Shown here: in pieces, positions 1 to 10,836 of the stretch
How positions within the stretch are numbered: the first letter of the stretch is position 1
How the letters are laid out: the number at the start of each line of letters is the position of its first letter
Source of the DNA: Locusta migratoria
Taxonomy: Eukaryota; Arthropoda; Insecta; Orthoptera; Acrididae
Direction: 5' to 3'
Assembly (NCBI GenBank): GCA_026315105.1
Contig: CM048750.1
Coordinates: forward strand, 72,347,797-72,411,796
Length of the DNA stretch: 64,000 nt
Translations under genes and position numbers: made by a program
The notes under the pieces: model-generated
The model's input: only the letters and a program-made list of their open reading frames with translations
What the model was told of the DNA's origin: nothing
The model's database searches: none

Positions 1-540
1 CTCTTCTCTCAGGAAGGACACAGCACCCAAATTATATGTGGTTTGAGTTCCCACACTTCACTTCTCACCAGATTAACTTGATTTATTTAAATGGTAATCT
101 TCTCTCATGTGGAATATTAAGTCTGTAGCTATACCTAGGATTCAGGCTGGACTTCGTCTTGTTGCAATAAGGGAAGCATATTCAGTGAGAAAACTACTTT
201 TCCACAAAATGAATAGAACTCAGAAATACACTTTAACAAATCATCTATATTATGCGCCATAGGACAATGTTACAACAGGTCATTACTGGACCAAGTCTCA
301 ATTAGAACTATAATAAAGTACTTCTACAAATCAGAGTTCATGGTCTCGTTTGTTTAATCGTAGAACTTACACTCTACGCGTTCTTTTCCAGGATTCATTT
401 ACGTTTTTGCGATGGCCTCTCCTTCAGTAACCTTATTGTATTTGGCTGCCTCACCTGCTCACGCCCTCGTACCTGCACACACGGCACACAGTAAAATTCT
501 TTTATATCTACTTATCTGTATATAGTGAATCCGCACATCT
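1..540. other. Non-coding, no feature seen
   Basis: I see no convincing coding sequence, repeat boundary or RNA gene here. The sequence is mixed AT-rich DNA up to the microsatellite that follows. Confidence 0.5.
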
Positions 541-589
541 CATGGCAGGACGGTACTGTAGTATACAGCTAAATTACCTGTTAGACAAA

Positions 590-592
<3 letters not shown>

Positions 593-679
<87 letters not shown>
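593..679. repeat. Compound microsatellite (AC)n(AG)n
   Basis: About 24 AC units (593-640) run directly into about 20 AG units (641-679). Open frames through it (Thr-His and Arg-Glu repeats) are artefacts of the dinucleotide repeat. Confidence 0.97.
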
Positions 680-682
<3 letters not shown>

Positions 683-719
683 GATTGCCATTTCCGGCTA
701 CTGTTGCCGATCTGTGCTA

Positions 720-1340
720 CACAGCATGACCTAGGCAAGTGCAACCCTTGGTGGGGGTGAGCAGGTGACAAGGAGAGAAAAGCAGGAGGGATGGGGGGAT
801 GCGCGGCATGGGTGGGGAAATACGCCAGTGCTGTCTGAGGGACAGTGTGGAAGTAAGGAATAAAATGTGTGGTTGGATTGGAGACAAATGTAAGGATAGA
901 GAGTGACAGGGAGAGGAAGGGAAGGAACTAGCGAATTGGATTGTGGGGAGCATATGATACATTGTAGGGAGAGTTCCCATCTCCGCAGTTCAGGCAAGTT
1001 GGTGTTGGTGGGGAGGATCCATGTGGCAAAGGCTGTGTAGCAGTCATTGAAGTGAGCCACATTATGCAGTGCTACATGCTCTGCAACAGAATGGTCTAGC
1101 TGTCTCCTGGCCACAGTTTGATGATGGTCATTCATTCGGATAGACAGTTGGGTGCTGGTCGTGCCCACTTACAAAGCTGCACAGTGGTTGCAGCTCAGTA
1201 TGTAGATAACATGATTGCTTTCACAGGTTGCCCTGCCTTTTATGGGATAGGAAATGCCAGTGACAGGACTGGAGTAGGTGGTGGTGGGATAGCGGATAGG
1301 ACAGGTTTTGCATCTAGGTCTATTGCAGGGATATGAGCCG
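720..1340 (-). repeat. Decayed dispersed repeat, family shared with 42.9-44.3 kb
   Basis: The minus strand keeps a partial reading frame (about 1168 down to 731). Its ...WILPTN... stretch has a recognisable counterpart on the plus strand near 44,150-44,300 (WILPMN, preceded by AEH). The 1,240-1,340 stretch (tgacaggact, then gatct/catctaggtc) also resembles 42,980-43,060. This is a dispersed element with old coding content. I cannot assign its class. Confidence 0.5.
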
Positions 1341-1354
1341 AGGGATAAGGGGGG

Positions 1355-1725
1355 TTGTCCAGGTTGGAATTAACAATATAGTAGTAGTACAGTTTACAAC
1401 TCACCACAAAGACATGACAACGAGCTGCGACAAGCACACAAAAACAGGCACACACACATAACACTTTCAGCTATCGTCCGTGGCCTTCTTCATAATAAGG
1501 AACATTCACGCAATCACACAGGCACACAACAGGCAACCTTTCTATCCCCTCCCCCCCCCCTTTCCCCTCTCCTATCACCACACTGCAGAGCGGCAGTCGG
1601 AGCTGACAGTTGTGTCTTTTCCTAATTCTGAAGAAGGCCATGGCCAATAGCCAAAAGTGTGTTTGTGTTTGTGTGTGTGTCACATTTCGTTGTCACATCT
1701 TTGCAGTGAGTTGTAAACTGCCGAC
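1355..1725. repeat. Foldback (MITE-like) element, family F1
   Basis: Two arms are imperfect inverted copies. The left arm (about 1389-1500) runs from the sequence cagtttacaactcacc to ggccttcttc. The right arm (about 1612-1725) runs from gaagaaggccatggcc to gagttgtaaactg. A C-rich spacer of about 110 bp separates them. Related one-arm copies are at 18,245, 26,104, 32,826 and 44,880. There is no coding sequence. Exact ends and target duplication were not resolved. Confidence 0.7.
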
Positions 1726-2980
1726 AGTGCCTGAGTACATATTTTTCCTTTTCCCACTTCTTTCTGTTCGTGCTCTCTCCCTCCATGTCCATTCCCTGCA
1801 CCACTCTTTTCCATCTCCTTCTCCCACCTTCTCTGTCAATATAATCCTTCCCCCACCCCCAAACTCTTTTTATCTCCTCATCATCCTCCTCCTCCTCCCC
1901 CTCCCCATGTATTTATCTAGGATGAGTCACCTATCATTACCACTGTTAATATTTCGCAAACTACAACAATACTTAATAACTAATTCCAAGACCAAAGGCG
2001 AGGAGAAGGGCTGGTGTAATCGGTTACTACAAACCATTAAAAAATGCATGGAATTATGATACTGTATATATATTTTTTACACAAACTTTTTTTAAACCTC
2101 TCTTAAACAACTCAAAGTAGCAAAAACAAAAATACTTAATCAATTCCTCATTTGTTACACTGTAAAATGTTAATTACATCCTGAGTTATTGCAACCTAAT
2201 GTTGACACTTGAGTTCCTCCTCAGCACTTCAGTTGTGTGTATGAAGTATGTGCAATACACTACTTTGACTCATTGCACTGCTTCTAGCAATGTCTCGTGA
2301 CCTTGTGTGGCTCCACAGCAACAGCATCTAATACACCAACATCAATTGCACCTGCTTCTCCTGTGAACGGTTTTGTTATGGACCCATTTGCATACTACGA
2401 CCATTCCTGTTGCATACAACTGTTTGTCAATATTTTCAAATGTGCAGCACATTGGATTATCTCTGTCTGGAACATTTCTGTCTATTATCTGCAGGCGTTA
2501 GCTTCAATTTTTAAACACTTACCATAGAAGAGTATCATCTCTGCCTTCACAGAGTTAGAATTGAACCATCTTCACAGTTCTTACAACACTTTACACACTG
2601 TTGTACTTCTGATCAGCTTTTAATCACTTAGCTTCTCACTTTACTACTGTGCATCCTTTTGTTGTACAATACACTATCACAGACATCTGATAACACAGTG
2701 TACTACAGTTATTCTGAGTACAAAGACTAATTCTGAATAACAATAACATCAAGCACTATATGCAGATCCTGAGACAACTAGAACAAACATAAACATTGTA
2801 GTCTTCGTAAACACATCCCTACAGATGTTGATCACTGATCATGGATCTTGTTTGTTACAAAATGCAACTGAATATCTGAGGTTTCAACTGTCAGCTTTAG
2901 GTTACAAAAATCGGGATGTAAATAACATTTTACAATGTAACAAACACCATTAAACTTGGTTTCCCCTCCCTCCTTCTATT
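1726..2980. other. Non-coding, no clear feature
   Basis: Pyrimidine-rich to about 1,900, then AT-rich. Short open frames (for example 2297-2527) show no recognised domain. I see no supported gene or repeat boundary. Confidence 0.45.
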
Positions 2981-3026
2981 TTCAGTCGCTCTAAACGCTG
3001 TAGACGTAGACGCAGACGCAAGCGGG

Positions 3027-3228
3027 TGTCAGCCGCAAGAGTGTGCTGTGGGAAACTGTGGGATACACCAGCATTTGCCAGAAGCGGGCATGGAGATAAA
3101 CAGTACCGCGTGTGCGCGCGTGCCTCAGTGTGTTGTTGATTAGGTACGAGCTTACCTCGCGGGTGTTTGCACAGCTGGTTCACGCCTGTGCTATGATTGT
3201 ATTTGTGTATGTGTTAGTAAATAAAACA
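3027..3228 (+). repeat. 5' LTR of gypsy element
   Basis: Starts TGTCAGCC and ends near AACA after an AATAAA polyadenylation signal (about 3219-3226). It aligns along its length with 6927-7124, for example gagcttacctc and atgattgtatttgtgtat. A putative primer-binding region follows from 3229. Confidence 0.85.
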
Positions 3229-3299
3229 TTGGCAATGAGTGCGGTATTGTTCTCCGAGAGTATTTTATTCTGAAGTGGTTGTTCGTTTTCACACAATGA

Positions 3300-4345
3300 T
3301 TTCTGATGGTATTCTACGACGCCTCATTGAACAATAAGAGATGTTTGCCTCGGCGATTCACTCTCAAAACCAGGTATCGCAATCTCTTGCTTCAGCCTTG
3401 TCTAGTGGGTGGCACCCTCCGCCCATCCCACACATTGTTTCATCTGCCACCTTTTCTTTTGTATGACGAGTCCGTAGAAGAGTGGGACGCCTATGGGAAA
3501 CAGTTAAGACAACATTTTCATGCCTTTGGTTGATCTGATGTCACTTTGTGTCACGTGTTATTCCTGTCTTGGCTGTCACCTCGTATGTATCAGCTCCTTT
3601 GCCACTTTGCGTCTGCAGTGGAGCGGCCTAGCGCATTGAGGTGTTATGCTACGATGCGCGATGCCGTTCCCCATTGAATCCCCACTCGGGCATGGCTGTT
3701 TGTGTCGTCTTAGTATAAGGTAGTTCATAAATATTTTGTGAGTTTAGGGACTGATGACCCCGCAGTTAAGTCCCTTAAACTTGATAAACGTTTGAACATT
3801 TTTTAGCCAACTTGCACCCTTGTAGGATCCTTTGCCACTGTCTTTTGATCAAATGTGCTACCTTTTTTGCACAATATTACTGCAAACAGACTCATGTGAT
3901 AGCTGCCCATATTGAGTTTTATCGCTGCAGGAAGCAGCCGCAGCAGTTCTATCGGGCATGGGCTGCAGAACTCTATGGTTTAAGCTGTCGTTGTCATTTT
4001 GTAACTGATGTGTATAAAGAATCATATGCCGATCAAATGGTCCATGACGCCATTATTCGTCTCGCCCCCAATTGTGAAGTTCATGAGCGAGCTCTACTGT
4101 GCGAGAATCTTTCTCTTTCCGAGATCCTTAATATCGCACAGTCTTTCGAAGTCTCGTGGGCGGCGGGCAACAAAATTGAGGCTTGGTGTGAGGTGGTGGA
4201 AATTCAACCCATGTGGTCACGGGCGTTCGCGCACCCCTGTGACGGCAAGGCAATCGAGCCTTTTCACGGAGCTGGAAACTCAGGCCAGGTGGTGTGCGGC
4301 CACGCAACCAGTCAACGCTTCCTTCTTGTACCTCCTGTTTAGTTG
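3300..4345 (+). pseudogene. gag remnant with SINE insertion
   Basis: Broken gag-like coding sequence. A stretch at about 3470-3533 reads YDESVEEWDAYGKQLRQHFH. After the SINE, another at about 3900-4000 contains IEFYRCRKQPQQFYRAWAAE. Such runs are typical of insect gypsy gag proteins. Stops and frameshifts divide it into several frames, so it cannot encode an intact capsid protein. The assignment rests on position between the LTR and the zinc knuckle plus general resemblance. Confidence 0.65.
3618..3804 (+). repeat. tRNA-derived SINE, family S1, inserted in gag
   Basis: Reads in the plus orientation from a tRNA-like head (gcggcctagcgc, then the B-box-like ttgaatcccc at about 3675) to the conserved tail (actgatgaccccgcagttaagtcccttaa). 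It matches, reversed, the copies at 31,065, 41,883 and 60,115. Similar stretches (tcctttgccact) lie on both sides at about 3,596 and 3,830, but extra bases between them and the SINE leave the target duplication uncertain. Confidence 0.8.
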
Positions 4346-4728
4346 ATCATAATAGACCTGATTGCCTCAAGTGGTGGGCTACTTGTCATCAGTGCCATAA
4401 GAAGGGTCACATTGCTTCCATTTGTGTCTCCAAAACCCAAGATTCCAACGCCGACATGGACATCAATTGTGTCTTAGTGATTTCTGTTGCACCCAAAAAC
4501 CTCCGTATTGACTTCCCGGTTTTCCACAAAAGTTTGTGTATGCAAGTGGATACAGGCGTGGCCGTCACATTATTAAACTCACGACATATCTGGATCTGGG
4601 TTCTCCCTCTCCCACCGGTGTCACTGAAACTGGTCAGTTACAATAAACAAAATATTCTGATTCTGGGACAGTTCTCGGGCCCTGTTACATACAATCTGTC
4701 ATTCGTATGCTCATTTTTCTTGTTGTAA
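4294..4728 (+). pseudogene. gag zinc knuckle and retroviral-type protease remnant
   Basis: The frame contains CHQCHKKGHIASIC, a CCHC zinc knuckle of the nucleocapsid type. About 30 residues later comes MQVDTGVAVTLL, corresponding to the aspartic-protease active site (usually DTGA or DSGA). The combination and spacing are as expected at the gag-pol boundary of Ty3/gypsy elements. Position 3 after DTG is V instead of A. The frame is truncated at both ends. Confidence 0.75.
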
Positions 4729-4929
4729 ACAATGCCCGTATGGACAACTTGTTTGGTCTTGACACTTTTTGAGTTTTTGGTTTTGACTCTTTATGTGCTG
4801 AATTTTTGTCAGGGTTGGGCTGTGCTAATAGTTTTCAAGCCCACATCACTATGAAGTCCTCTGCCAGGCCCTGTTTTTTTCCGCGCTCGGCCAGTTTCAA
4901 TTGCATTCTGTGACCAATTCAAAGTGGAG

Positions 4930-5520
4930 TTGGACCACCTGGAGGAAGGTGGGGGGTGGTAAAATGAATTCCATCAAGTGAATGAACAATTCCCGTGGTC
5001 ATTGTAAAAGAAACCATCTGGGCAGTTCTGCCTTTGTGGCAATTTCAAACAGTCTGTGAACTCTCAGTCCATGATCAACACTTATCCATAACCATGCCCT
5101 GACAAGCTTCTTGCAAAATTGGTGGGTGGACAGTACTTCTCCAAGATAACCTCTCAGAAGCATATTTGCAGGTCCCCCTCAATGCCAACTCTCAATGTCT
5201 CTTGGTCCTTAACACGCCCTTTAGGTTGTACCAATATTTGAAGTTGCCGTTCGGGGGTGGCCAGCACTTCAGCAATCTTTCAGTACTTCCTCAAACAACT
5301 CACACTATTGGTACCTGGGTGTGTTAATTATCTCGACGATTCAGTAGTGTCCGGCCCTTCAGTTGACGAACATTTATGCATCTTACATGAATTTGTCACA
5401 CTATTGCAGATGGCAGGGTTGACATGCAGTCTGGAGAAATGCCATTTTTTTCATTCAGCCTTCTATCACTTTTCTGGGGTTTGAGGTTTTTAGTGAGGGC
5501 ATCAAGTGCCTCCGTCAGAA
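4930..5520 (+). pseudogene. Reverse transcriptase remnant (gypsy pol)
   Basis: The fingers region is at about 5005-5150 (KKPSGQF, then LLAKLVGGQYFSKI), in a frame with several stops. The palm is at 5257-5484 with VNYLDDSVVSG, equivalent to the catalytic YxDD box, followed by the usual LEKCHFF segment. The order is normal for gypsy reverse transcriptase. Frameshifts near 5250 and stops upstream show that it is dead. Confidence 0.8.
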
Positions 5521-5616
5521 TGTGTCATGTGTCCCCCCGTGGCCTCTCTCCCTCGGCGATGTCAGTCAAGGATCTTCAAGTGTTTTTAGGAAATGCTGCT
5601 TATTATCATAAATTCT

Positions 5617-5638
5617 TGCTGGGGGGGGGGGGGGGGAA
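5617..5638. repeat. Poly-G tract
   Basis: A run of about 20 G interrupts the pol remnant just after the reverse transcriptase connection segment and shifts its frame. Confidence 0.9.
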
Positions 5639-5653
5639 GGAGGCTTTCGTCTA

Positions 5654-6079
5654 TTGCAAAACCCCTGCATCACCTGCTGCGCAAAGGGACTTCGTTCCAT
5701 TGATCATCGGCTTGTGAAAAAGTATTTTTGCACATTAAAGGAGTTGTTTCAAACGGTGCCCTGCCTCATAACCTACCAATCTGGCCTCCCCCTCATCTTA
5801 GCGACAGATGCCTCCCAACACGGGATCGGGGCAGTGCCCCCTCGTAAATATCCAGACAGATCTGAGCGCCCAATCACTTTCACCTCAAAGACACTCACTG
5901 TGGCTGAAACTAGATATTTCCAAATGGAGAAGGAGGCTCTTGCTACCGTTTATGCCCTGAGAAAGTTTCGTGTATTTCTGTATGGTGGAAAATTTCATCT
6001 CATAACTGATCACAAACCACTGCTTTCCCTCTTCCATGCTTCGGCATCACTACCCGACAAAGCCACCCACCGTCTTTAG
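5654..6079 (+). pseudogene. RNase H remnant (gypsy pol)
   Basis: Contains LILATDASQHGIGAV, with the first catalytic Asp, then KTLTVAETRYFQMEKEALA, with the catalytic Glu, and LITDHKPLLSLF, with the second Asp. This is the standard RNase H-like domain following reverse transcriptase in Ty3/gypsy elements. The domain is nearly intact, but the frame ends at 6079, before the connection to integrase. Confidence 0.85.
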
Positions 6080-6128
6080 CGTTGGGCACTGTTCTTATCT
6101 CGCTATAACTAAGCGATACACTTACGCC

Positions 6129-6912
6129 CTACATGCAAACGCGGATTCGCTCTCCCGCCTTCTGGCTGGTCCGGACCCAGAGTTTGATCAGGAAGAGTTG
6201 CTGTGTTTTAATATTGACGTTGCTGCTCAACAAATGGTGGATGGTTTTCCAATCACAGGTGCCCAGATGGCTAATGCTGTGGACCTGGTCCTCCGTAAGG
6301 TGACCCATTTTGAACGACATGGGCATCTGACCCCCCTCAGGAACTACTATTCATTTCAACACCATTTTTGTGTTGTGAACGGCGTGCTTCTCCTTGAGAC
6401 AGAGAAGTCCTCTCCTCGGGTCGTCATCCCATCGGACCTCTGCACAGAAGTCCTGAAGCTGCTCTACACCGATCATTGGGTGGTATTTTGTACTAAGGCT
6501 TTGGCTGTCATCCTGTGTTTTGACCAGGTCTGGCCGGCGATCTATCTCGTATGATTACCAATTGCTCACTCTGTGCACAACATCAAGCCTCTCTGCGAGT
6601 GACATTTGCCCGTGCTGTCAACCATCGCAAGCCTGGGATCTTCTGCACATTAATTTTTCGAGCCCCTTCCTTGATGCCTATTGGTTACTTGTTATCGATG
6701 CCTGTCAACCTTGCCCACGACCATTGTTGCAGCTGTCACACATTTTCTCAATTGACCCAATTGTGTCAGACAACAGCCCTCAGATCATGTCACACGAGTT
6801 CGCTTCCTTCTGCAATGCCCGGGATATCCACCATGTTCTTTCCCCCCTTTCCAGCCATAGTCGTATGGCGAGGCTGAAAGATTTGTGTAGAGACAGGCAC
6901 AAGCAAAGCTGA
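6129..6912 (+). pseudogene. Integrase region remnant (gypsy pol)
   Basis: Begins with ANADSLSRL, the typical end of the RNase H tether. A zinc-binding-like stretch follows (about 6430-6600). The catalytic core remnant is at about 6750-6850, where IVSDNSPQIMSHEFASF corresponds to the second catalytic Asp region. Two frames overlap, showing frameshifts. The third catalytic Glu and the C-terminal domain are not convincing. The 3' LTR begins 15 bp after the last stop. Confidence 0.7.
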
Positions 6913-6926
6913 GCGATTATGTCAGG

Positions 6927-7124
6927 TGTCGGCCGTGAGAGTGCGCTGCGGGGAAACTGTGGCAAATGATGCCAGCACTTGCCTCGCGCAAGCATGGACA
7001 TAAACAGTGTCGCGTGCGCTGCAGTGTGTTGTTGACTACGTACGAGCTTACCTCACGAGTCTTAATACAGCCGGTGCACACTTTTGTTATGATTGTATTT
7101 GTGTATGCTTTAGTGAATAAAACA
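6927..7124 (+). repeat. 3' LTR of gypsy element
   Basis: Starts TGTCGGCC and carries an AATAAA signal (about 7116-7121) at the same place as the 5' LTR. It aligns with 3027-3228 with scattered substitutions and small gaps. Confidence 0.85.
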
Positions 7125-8192
7125 CTAAAAATAATTGTCTTTCCCTTATAAAAATGTAGGTTTGTGGGGAAAAAAAATCATACTTTTGTGCATTTTAATG
7201 GTTTGTATTAACCAATTACACCAGCCCCAATCCTCTCTTTCAGTCTGTGGCCTCAGTTATTCAGTGTTTGTTACGGTTATGTTTGGTGGCTCAGCCTGTA
7301 CACTAAGACTCCTATAAACCCCCTCTGAACTGTCCACCATTTTTTCCCCAATTTGTAGGAGTTGCCACATTCTGGATGAGCTCACACATTACCTCGCCTT
7401 TCATTAAACTAGCTCACACTTGCAAACTACTCACTGTATGAACGTGGAATTTTCATCAATGTCTTCGTTAAGAAGTACACTGCATTTTCATTTTAGTCTT
7501 ATTTATGGCAATAATTTATAAACAGCATATATTGATAGTTTACGAACATGCACTTTCTGACGACTTACAGAATTTTCGACATGTGAGGAACTTCTTCTTT
7601 TTTTTTTTCTGTTGAAGTTAGGTGAACACATTAAGCAAATGAAATGTTCAAACTACATCAAATTTTCATACTCTCCAAACAGGAACTCTGTGAGAAATGT
7701 ATAACTTGAGACAATGTCAGTTAAATATGACGCACTGGGATCCGCCTGCCCGTCTAGTAGTAACACGTCTTCCATATTAGAGCTCCTAATAATTAGGCAC
7801 ATTTTGTTACTGCATAACATCCATACTTGAATATACTGGTATTGACTTCTTTTAACCCATTAAATTTAACAGTTGCACACTACAAAAGTGCTGTGTCTCT
7901 ATGTAATATTCAATTTCAATTTTTCAGTTATATGAAAAGGATATTCTACATATCTCAATACAGAGTGCTTTATTATGTGAGGGTTTGTTAGCTAGTGGAG
8001 TGATCCTTGCTGTCTGTCAGTTTCAAGTATTCTCACATAAAATCCTCATTAGATCTAGTAACTTGCATTCTGTTACTGCTATGCGTTAAACTAAAGGAAA
8101 GGTAACTCCTATTAGGTTTTGGAAATGGAGTAGTGGCTCTGAAACACATTGGACAATAAGCAAAGAAATAAACATTTGTTTGTGATGAAGGA
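7125..8192. other. Non-coding, no clear feature
   Basis: AT-rich sequence without a recognised coding or repeat feature. Confidence 0.45.
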
Positions 8193-8348
8193 ATATCTGC
8201 AAGTCGAATAATAAATTTCCTTGAGTAATGCAACAGTTAATGCAGTTTCGCATAGTAACCATGTGGCAAAATATCTGCAAGTCGAATAATAAATTTCCTT
8301 GAGTAATGCAACAGTTAATGCAGTTTCGCATAGTAACCATGTGGCAAA
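8193..8348. repeat. Perfect 78-bp tandem duplication
   Basis: Bases 8193-8270 and 8271-8348 are identical head-to-tail copies starting ATATCTGCAAGTCG. I saw no mismatch, so the duplication is recent, or an assembly artefact. Confidence 0.93.
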
Positions 8349-9030
8349 ATACTCCCATTTTTACATGTTATCATTTGTCAAAATATCATGTTGATACGTC
8401 TAATCGTGTATGAGATGCGCAATGATTCATTCTGGCCTTACCGCCATCGTAAATGAGTGTGCTAAATAAAATAAAGTTTAGCGGTATGAGTGAAAGGTAA
8501 AGATCTCCTCCTAAGTCGAAAATAAAATTCAATCCATTAGGAAAATTTCATCTGCAGCAACATATGGTGCAACATGCACCAAACGAATTATCATAGCAGC
8601 CTCTATTTTTTACTGCAAACTTTTCTTAACGTAACGCAGTCTCTTATTTCGAAGCCAATACCTTGTTAATGATGACTATTAACGAAACGATGAACATTTC
8701 GTCACAATGCTGACATATAAAGATTTAAGTAGTGGAAAAATTAAATATTTCTACCAATTAGTTTTTGCAAAATTGTTTGTGAAAGATGGCAGGGCATGTG
8801 CCTCTATGGTGTTAGTGCTGCGCAATTTCCAACTATGTTGGGGAAAACATGGCGAACAATTCAGCCTGGGTATTTAGGAGCTCTACTGTACACTCAGCTA
8901 TGCCCATGTAACTTACACCTGTATTCTATAAACTTTTTTTTTATGCACTGCCTCTTCCCCCCTTTTACTGTCTCCAAACCTCCCTTCCCCTCTACTCTTC
9001 CCAAATGTCTGATGGCAACACAAACCACCT
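8349..9030. other. Non-coding, no clear feature
   Basis: AT-rich sequence. An open frame from 8796 runs into the downstream homopolymer and shows no recognised domain. Confidence 0.4.
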
Positions 9031-9036
9031 CTCTAA

Positions 9037-9049
9037 CCCCCCCCCCCCC

Positions 9050-9114
<65 letters not shown>

Positions 9115-9222
9115 AAATCTCCATTTCTTTTTATCCATCTCTTCCTGTCCTTTCTCTCATTCCATCCCCTACTCCCCCCCCCGCTCTTTATTCCTTCCTT
9201 CCTTCCTCCCCCCCCCCCCCCA
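9037..9222. repeat. C14-A62 homopolymer block and pyrimidine-rich tail
   Basis: About 14 C (9037-9050) abut 62 A (9051-9112), followed by C- and T-rich sequence with two further C runs (about 9174-9183 and 9208-9222). The long A run may be the poly(A) tail of a retroposed sequence on the plus strand, but I could not identify the source body. Confidence 0.85.
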
Positions 9223-9663
9223 GCAGCTTGTCCTTCACTTATCTGTTACTTGTCCCTGCCTTGGAGACCAGGTCGATAGGGCACACTGATAATATTGCCA
9301 CACAACACTCTTATTGTCCAAGACAACTTATATGGTAGGGACTGTCAACAATTTTTTTTTTGTCCATATCTCTACTACTATTTTGAGAGCTAGGTGCTTA
9401 TAAAGCACATGGTACTGATTTTCGTGTTGCAAGCAGTATGTGTACCAAATTTAGTAGAAATCAATCCAGTAGTTTCAAAGGAGATTTGGAGTCATTTTTT
9501 TAATATATGTAGATTCCAAATTGGACTTCCACTTGTTGCTTAGAGATCGCAATTATAATATGTAAAATATGCAAATAACTAAATGTATCTAGTTTTGTTG
9601 CTCTGATATGCACACATGTATGTACGAATACAAATAAACACTATACATTCTCATTTTCTTCCA
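9223..9663. other. Non-coding, no clear feature
   Basis: No supported gene. It ends in a good polypyrimidine tract (cattctcattttcttccag) immediately before the candidate exon. Confidence 0.4.
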
Positions 9664-9664
9664 G

Positions 9665-9807
9665 GTATGAAACAAGATTCTGGGACTAAAGCAACTAAAG
9701 CACCAAAACGCAGACGTCGTTCAGAAGTGGATGGTCTTCTGCACAGCTACACTTCAGTTTTTGTGTATTTATCATTTGGAAGCAACAATGTGCAGAAAAA
9801 ACAGTGA
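9665..9807 (+). CDS. Possible terminal exon, unrecognised protein
   Basis: A strong splice-acceptor-like tract ends at 9664. The following frame runs to a TGA at 9805-9807. It could start at an internal ATG (9667) or read through from an upstream exon. It encodes about 46 residues with a basic cluster (APKRRRRSEVDG) resembling a nuclear localisation signal, then a more hydrophobic stretch (SVFVYLSFGSN). I do not recognise it and found no partner exon on the plus strand. It may equally be a chance frame. Confidence 0.22.
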
Positions 9808-10613
9808 TAATCAGTTTTTGGAGTTTTGGTTAATTCTTAAAAGATGAGTTATAAGCGGATGACAACTTACGTTGAAAGTAAATGTGTGTCTTTCATTGTC
9901 TGTAAATTGTAACTGTTTTGTAAAATAAGATTTTGAATATAACACAAATTGTGTAATGCATTAAAAGTTATACTCTCTTTTTTTGAGAACATGACATCAA
10001 AAAGTCTCCTCTGCATGTAAATGGAAACATAATCCACATATTCATTGCTCTCTGAATCCAAAACACTCACAGTGAATACTATTTTGCCACGGTCTTTTAT
10101 TTAGGAAATGTAAGAATTGGAAAACTGTTAATATACCACAGCAGTAAACTTTTAACTTTGGCTCCCCTGTAACTTTCAAAGAAAAAATACATTTCATGTA
10201 TTATTCCATTGAAGCAGACCAAAGGCATTTGTTTGTTCCACAAGGTCCAGCTAGTCCGTGCCTTGTGTTAAAGGAAGTAGTCGTTACGAATCGTACTAGT
10301 CACCGAAGCTGTTTGACACCTGGAAATTTCTTCCACATTTATATTGGCAAAAGATAAACTCTTCTTTCCAATAACACCGAACTTTATCCCATTCTTCACC
10401 AACTACTACATCAGTTTTACATATTTAATCCTGATGTGTACTGAATGGAATCTGTCAATAATAATAATTGCTCCATATAATAAAAAACAACATACAATCA
10501 ATTACAGATGATCTTAGTCTTCTCTCTTCCTTGGTACTGTGCAGTTCTTTTCTCCGTACCAATGTGCACAAATTCACCCTCCAAAACCTGCGGCAATAAA
10601 TTCCGCCTGGTAG
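9808..10613. other. Non-coding, no clear feature
   Basis: AT-rich, no supported gene or repeat. Confidence 0.45.
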
Positions 10614-10622
10614 TATTTGCTC
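10614..10622. repeat. Target-site duplication, left (RTE copy 1)
   Basis: tatttgctc, identical to 13,909-13,917 immediately after the (CAA)n tail. Confidence 0.85.
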
Positions 10623-10836
10623 CCACTCCCATGAACCACAGACATTGCCGAGGTGGGGTGGCTTGCGTGCCTCAACGATACAGATAGCCGTACCGTAGGT
10701 GCAACCACAGCGGAGGGGTATCTGTGGAGTGGCCAGACAAACGTGCGGTTCCTGAAGAGGGGCAGCAGCCTTTTCAGTAGTTACAAGGGCAACAGTCTGG
10801 ATGATTGACTGAGCTGGCCTTGTAACATCAGCTAAT

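Larger units (their letters stand above)
3027..7124 (+). mobile_element. Ty3/gypsy LTR retrotransposon, degenerate, both LTRs present
   Basis: Two direct repeats of about 200 bp (3027-3228 and 6927-7124) flank remnants in canonical Ty3/gypsy order: gag with a CCHC knuckle, protease, reverse transcriptase, RNase H, integrase. The frames are broken many times, and a SINE has inserted in gag. The two LTRs differ at many positions, so the insertion is old. I saw no envelope-like frame and no clear target-site duplication. The reading order on the plus strand and the YLDD motif with downstream RNase H support Ty3/gypsy over Ty1/copia. Confidence 0.88.

Noticed and set aside
542..771. Long open frames on both strands through the AC/AG repeat
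   Set aside because: They are dipeptide repeats made by the microsatellite, with no domain outside it.
3027..7124. Endogenous-retrovirus (envelope-bearing errantivirus) interpretation
   Set aside because: No envelope-like frame lies between the integrase relic and the 3' LTR, only about 15 bp of sequence.
8796..9338. 180-codon open frame with poly-Lys
   Set aside because: The poly-Lys is the A62 homopolymer, and the flanks show no recognised protein.
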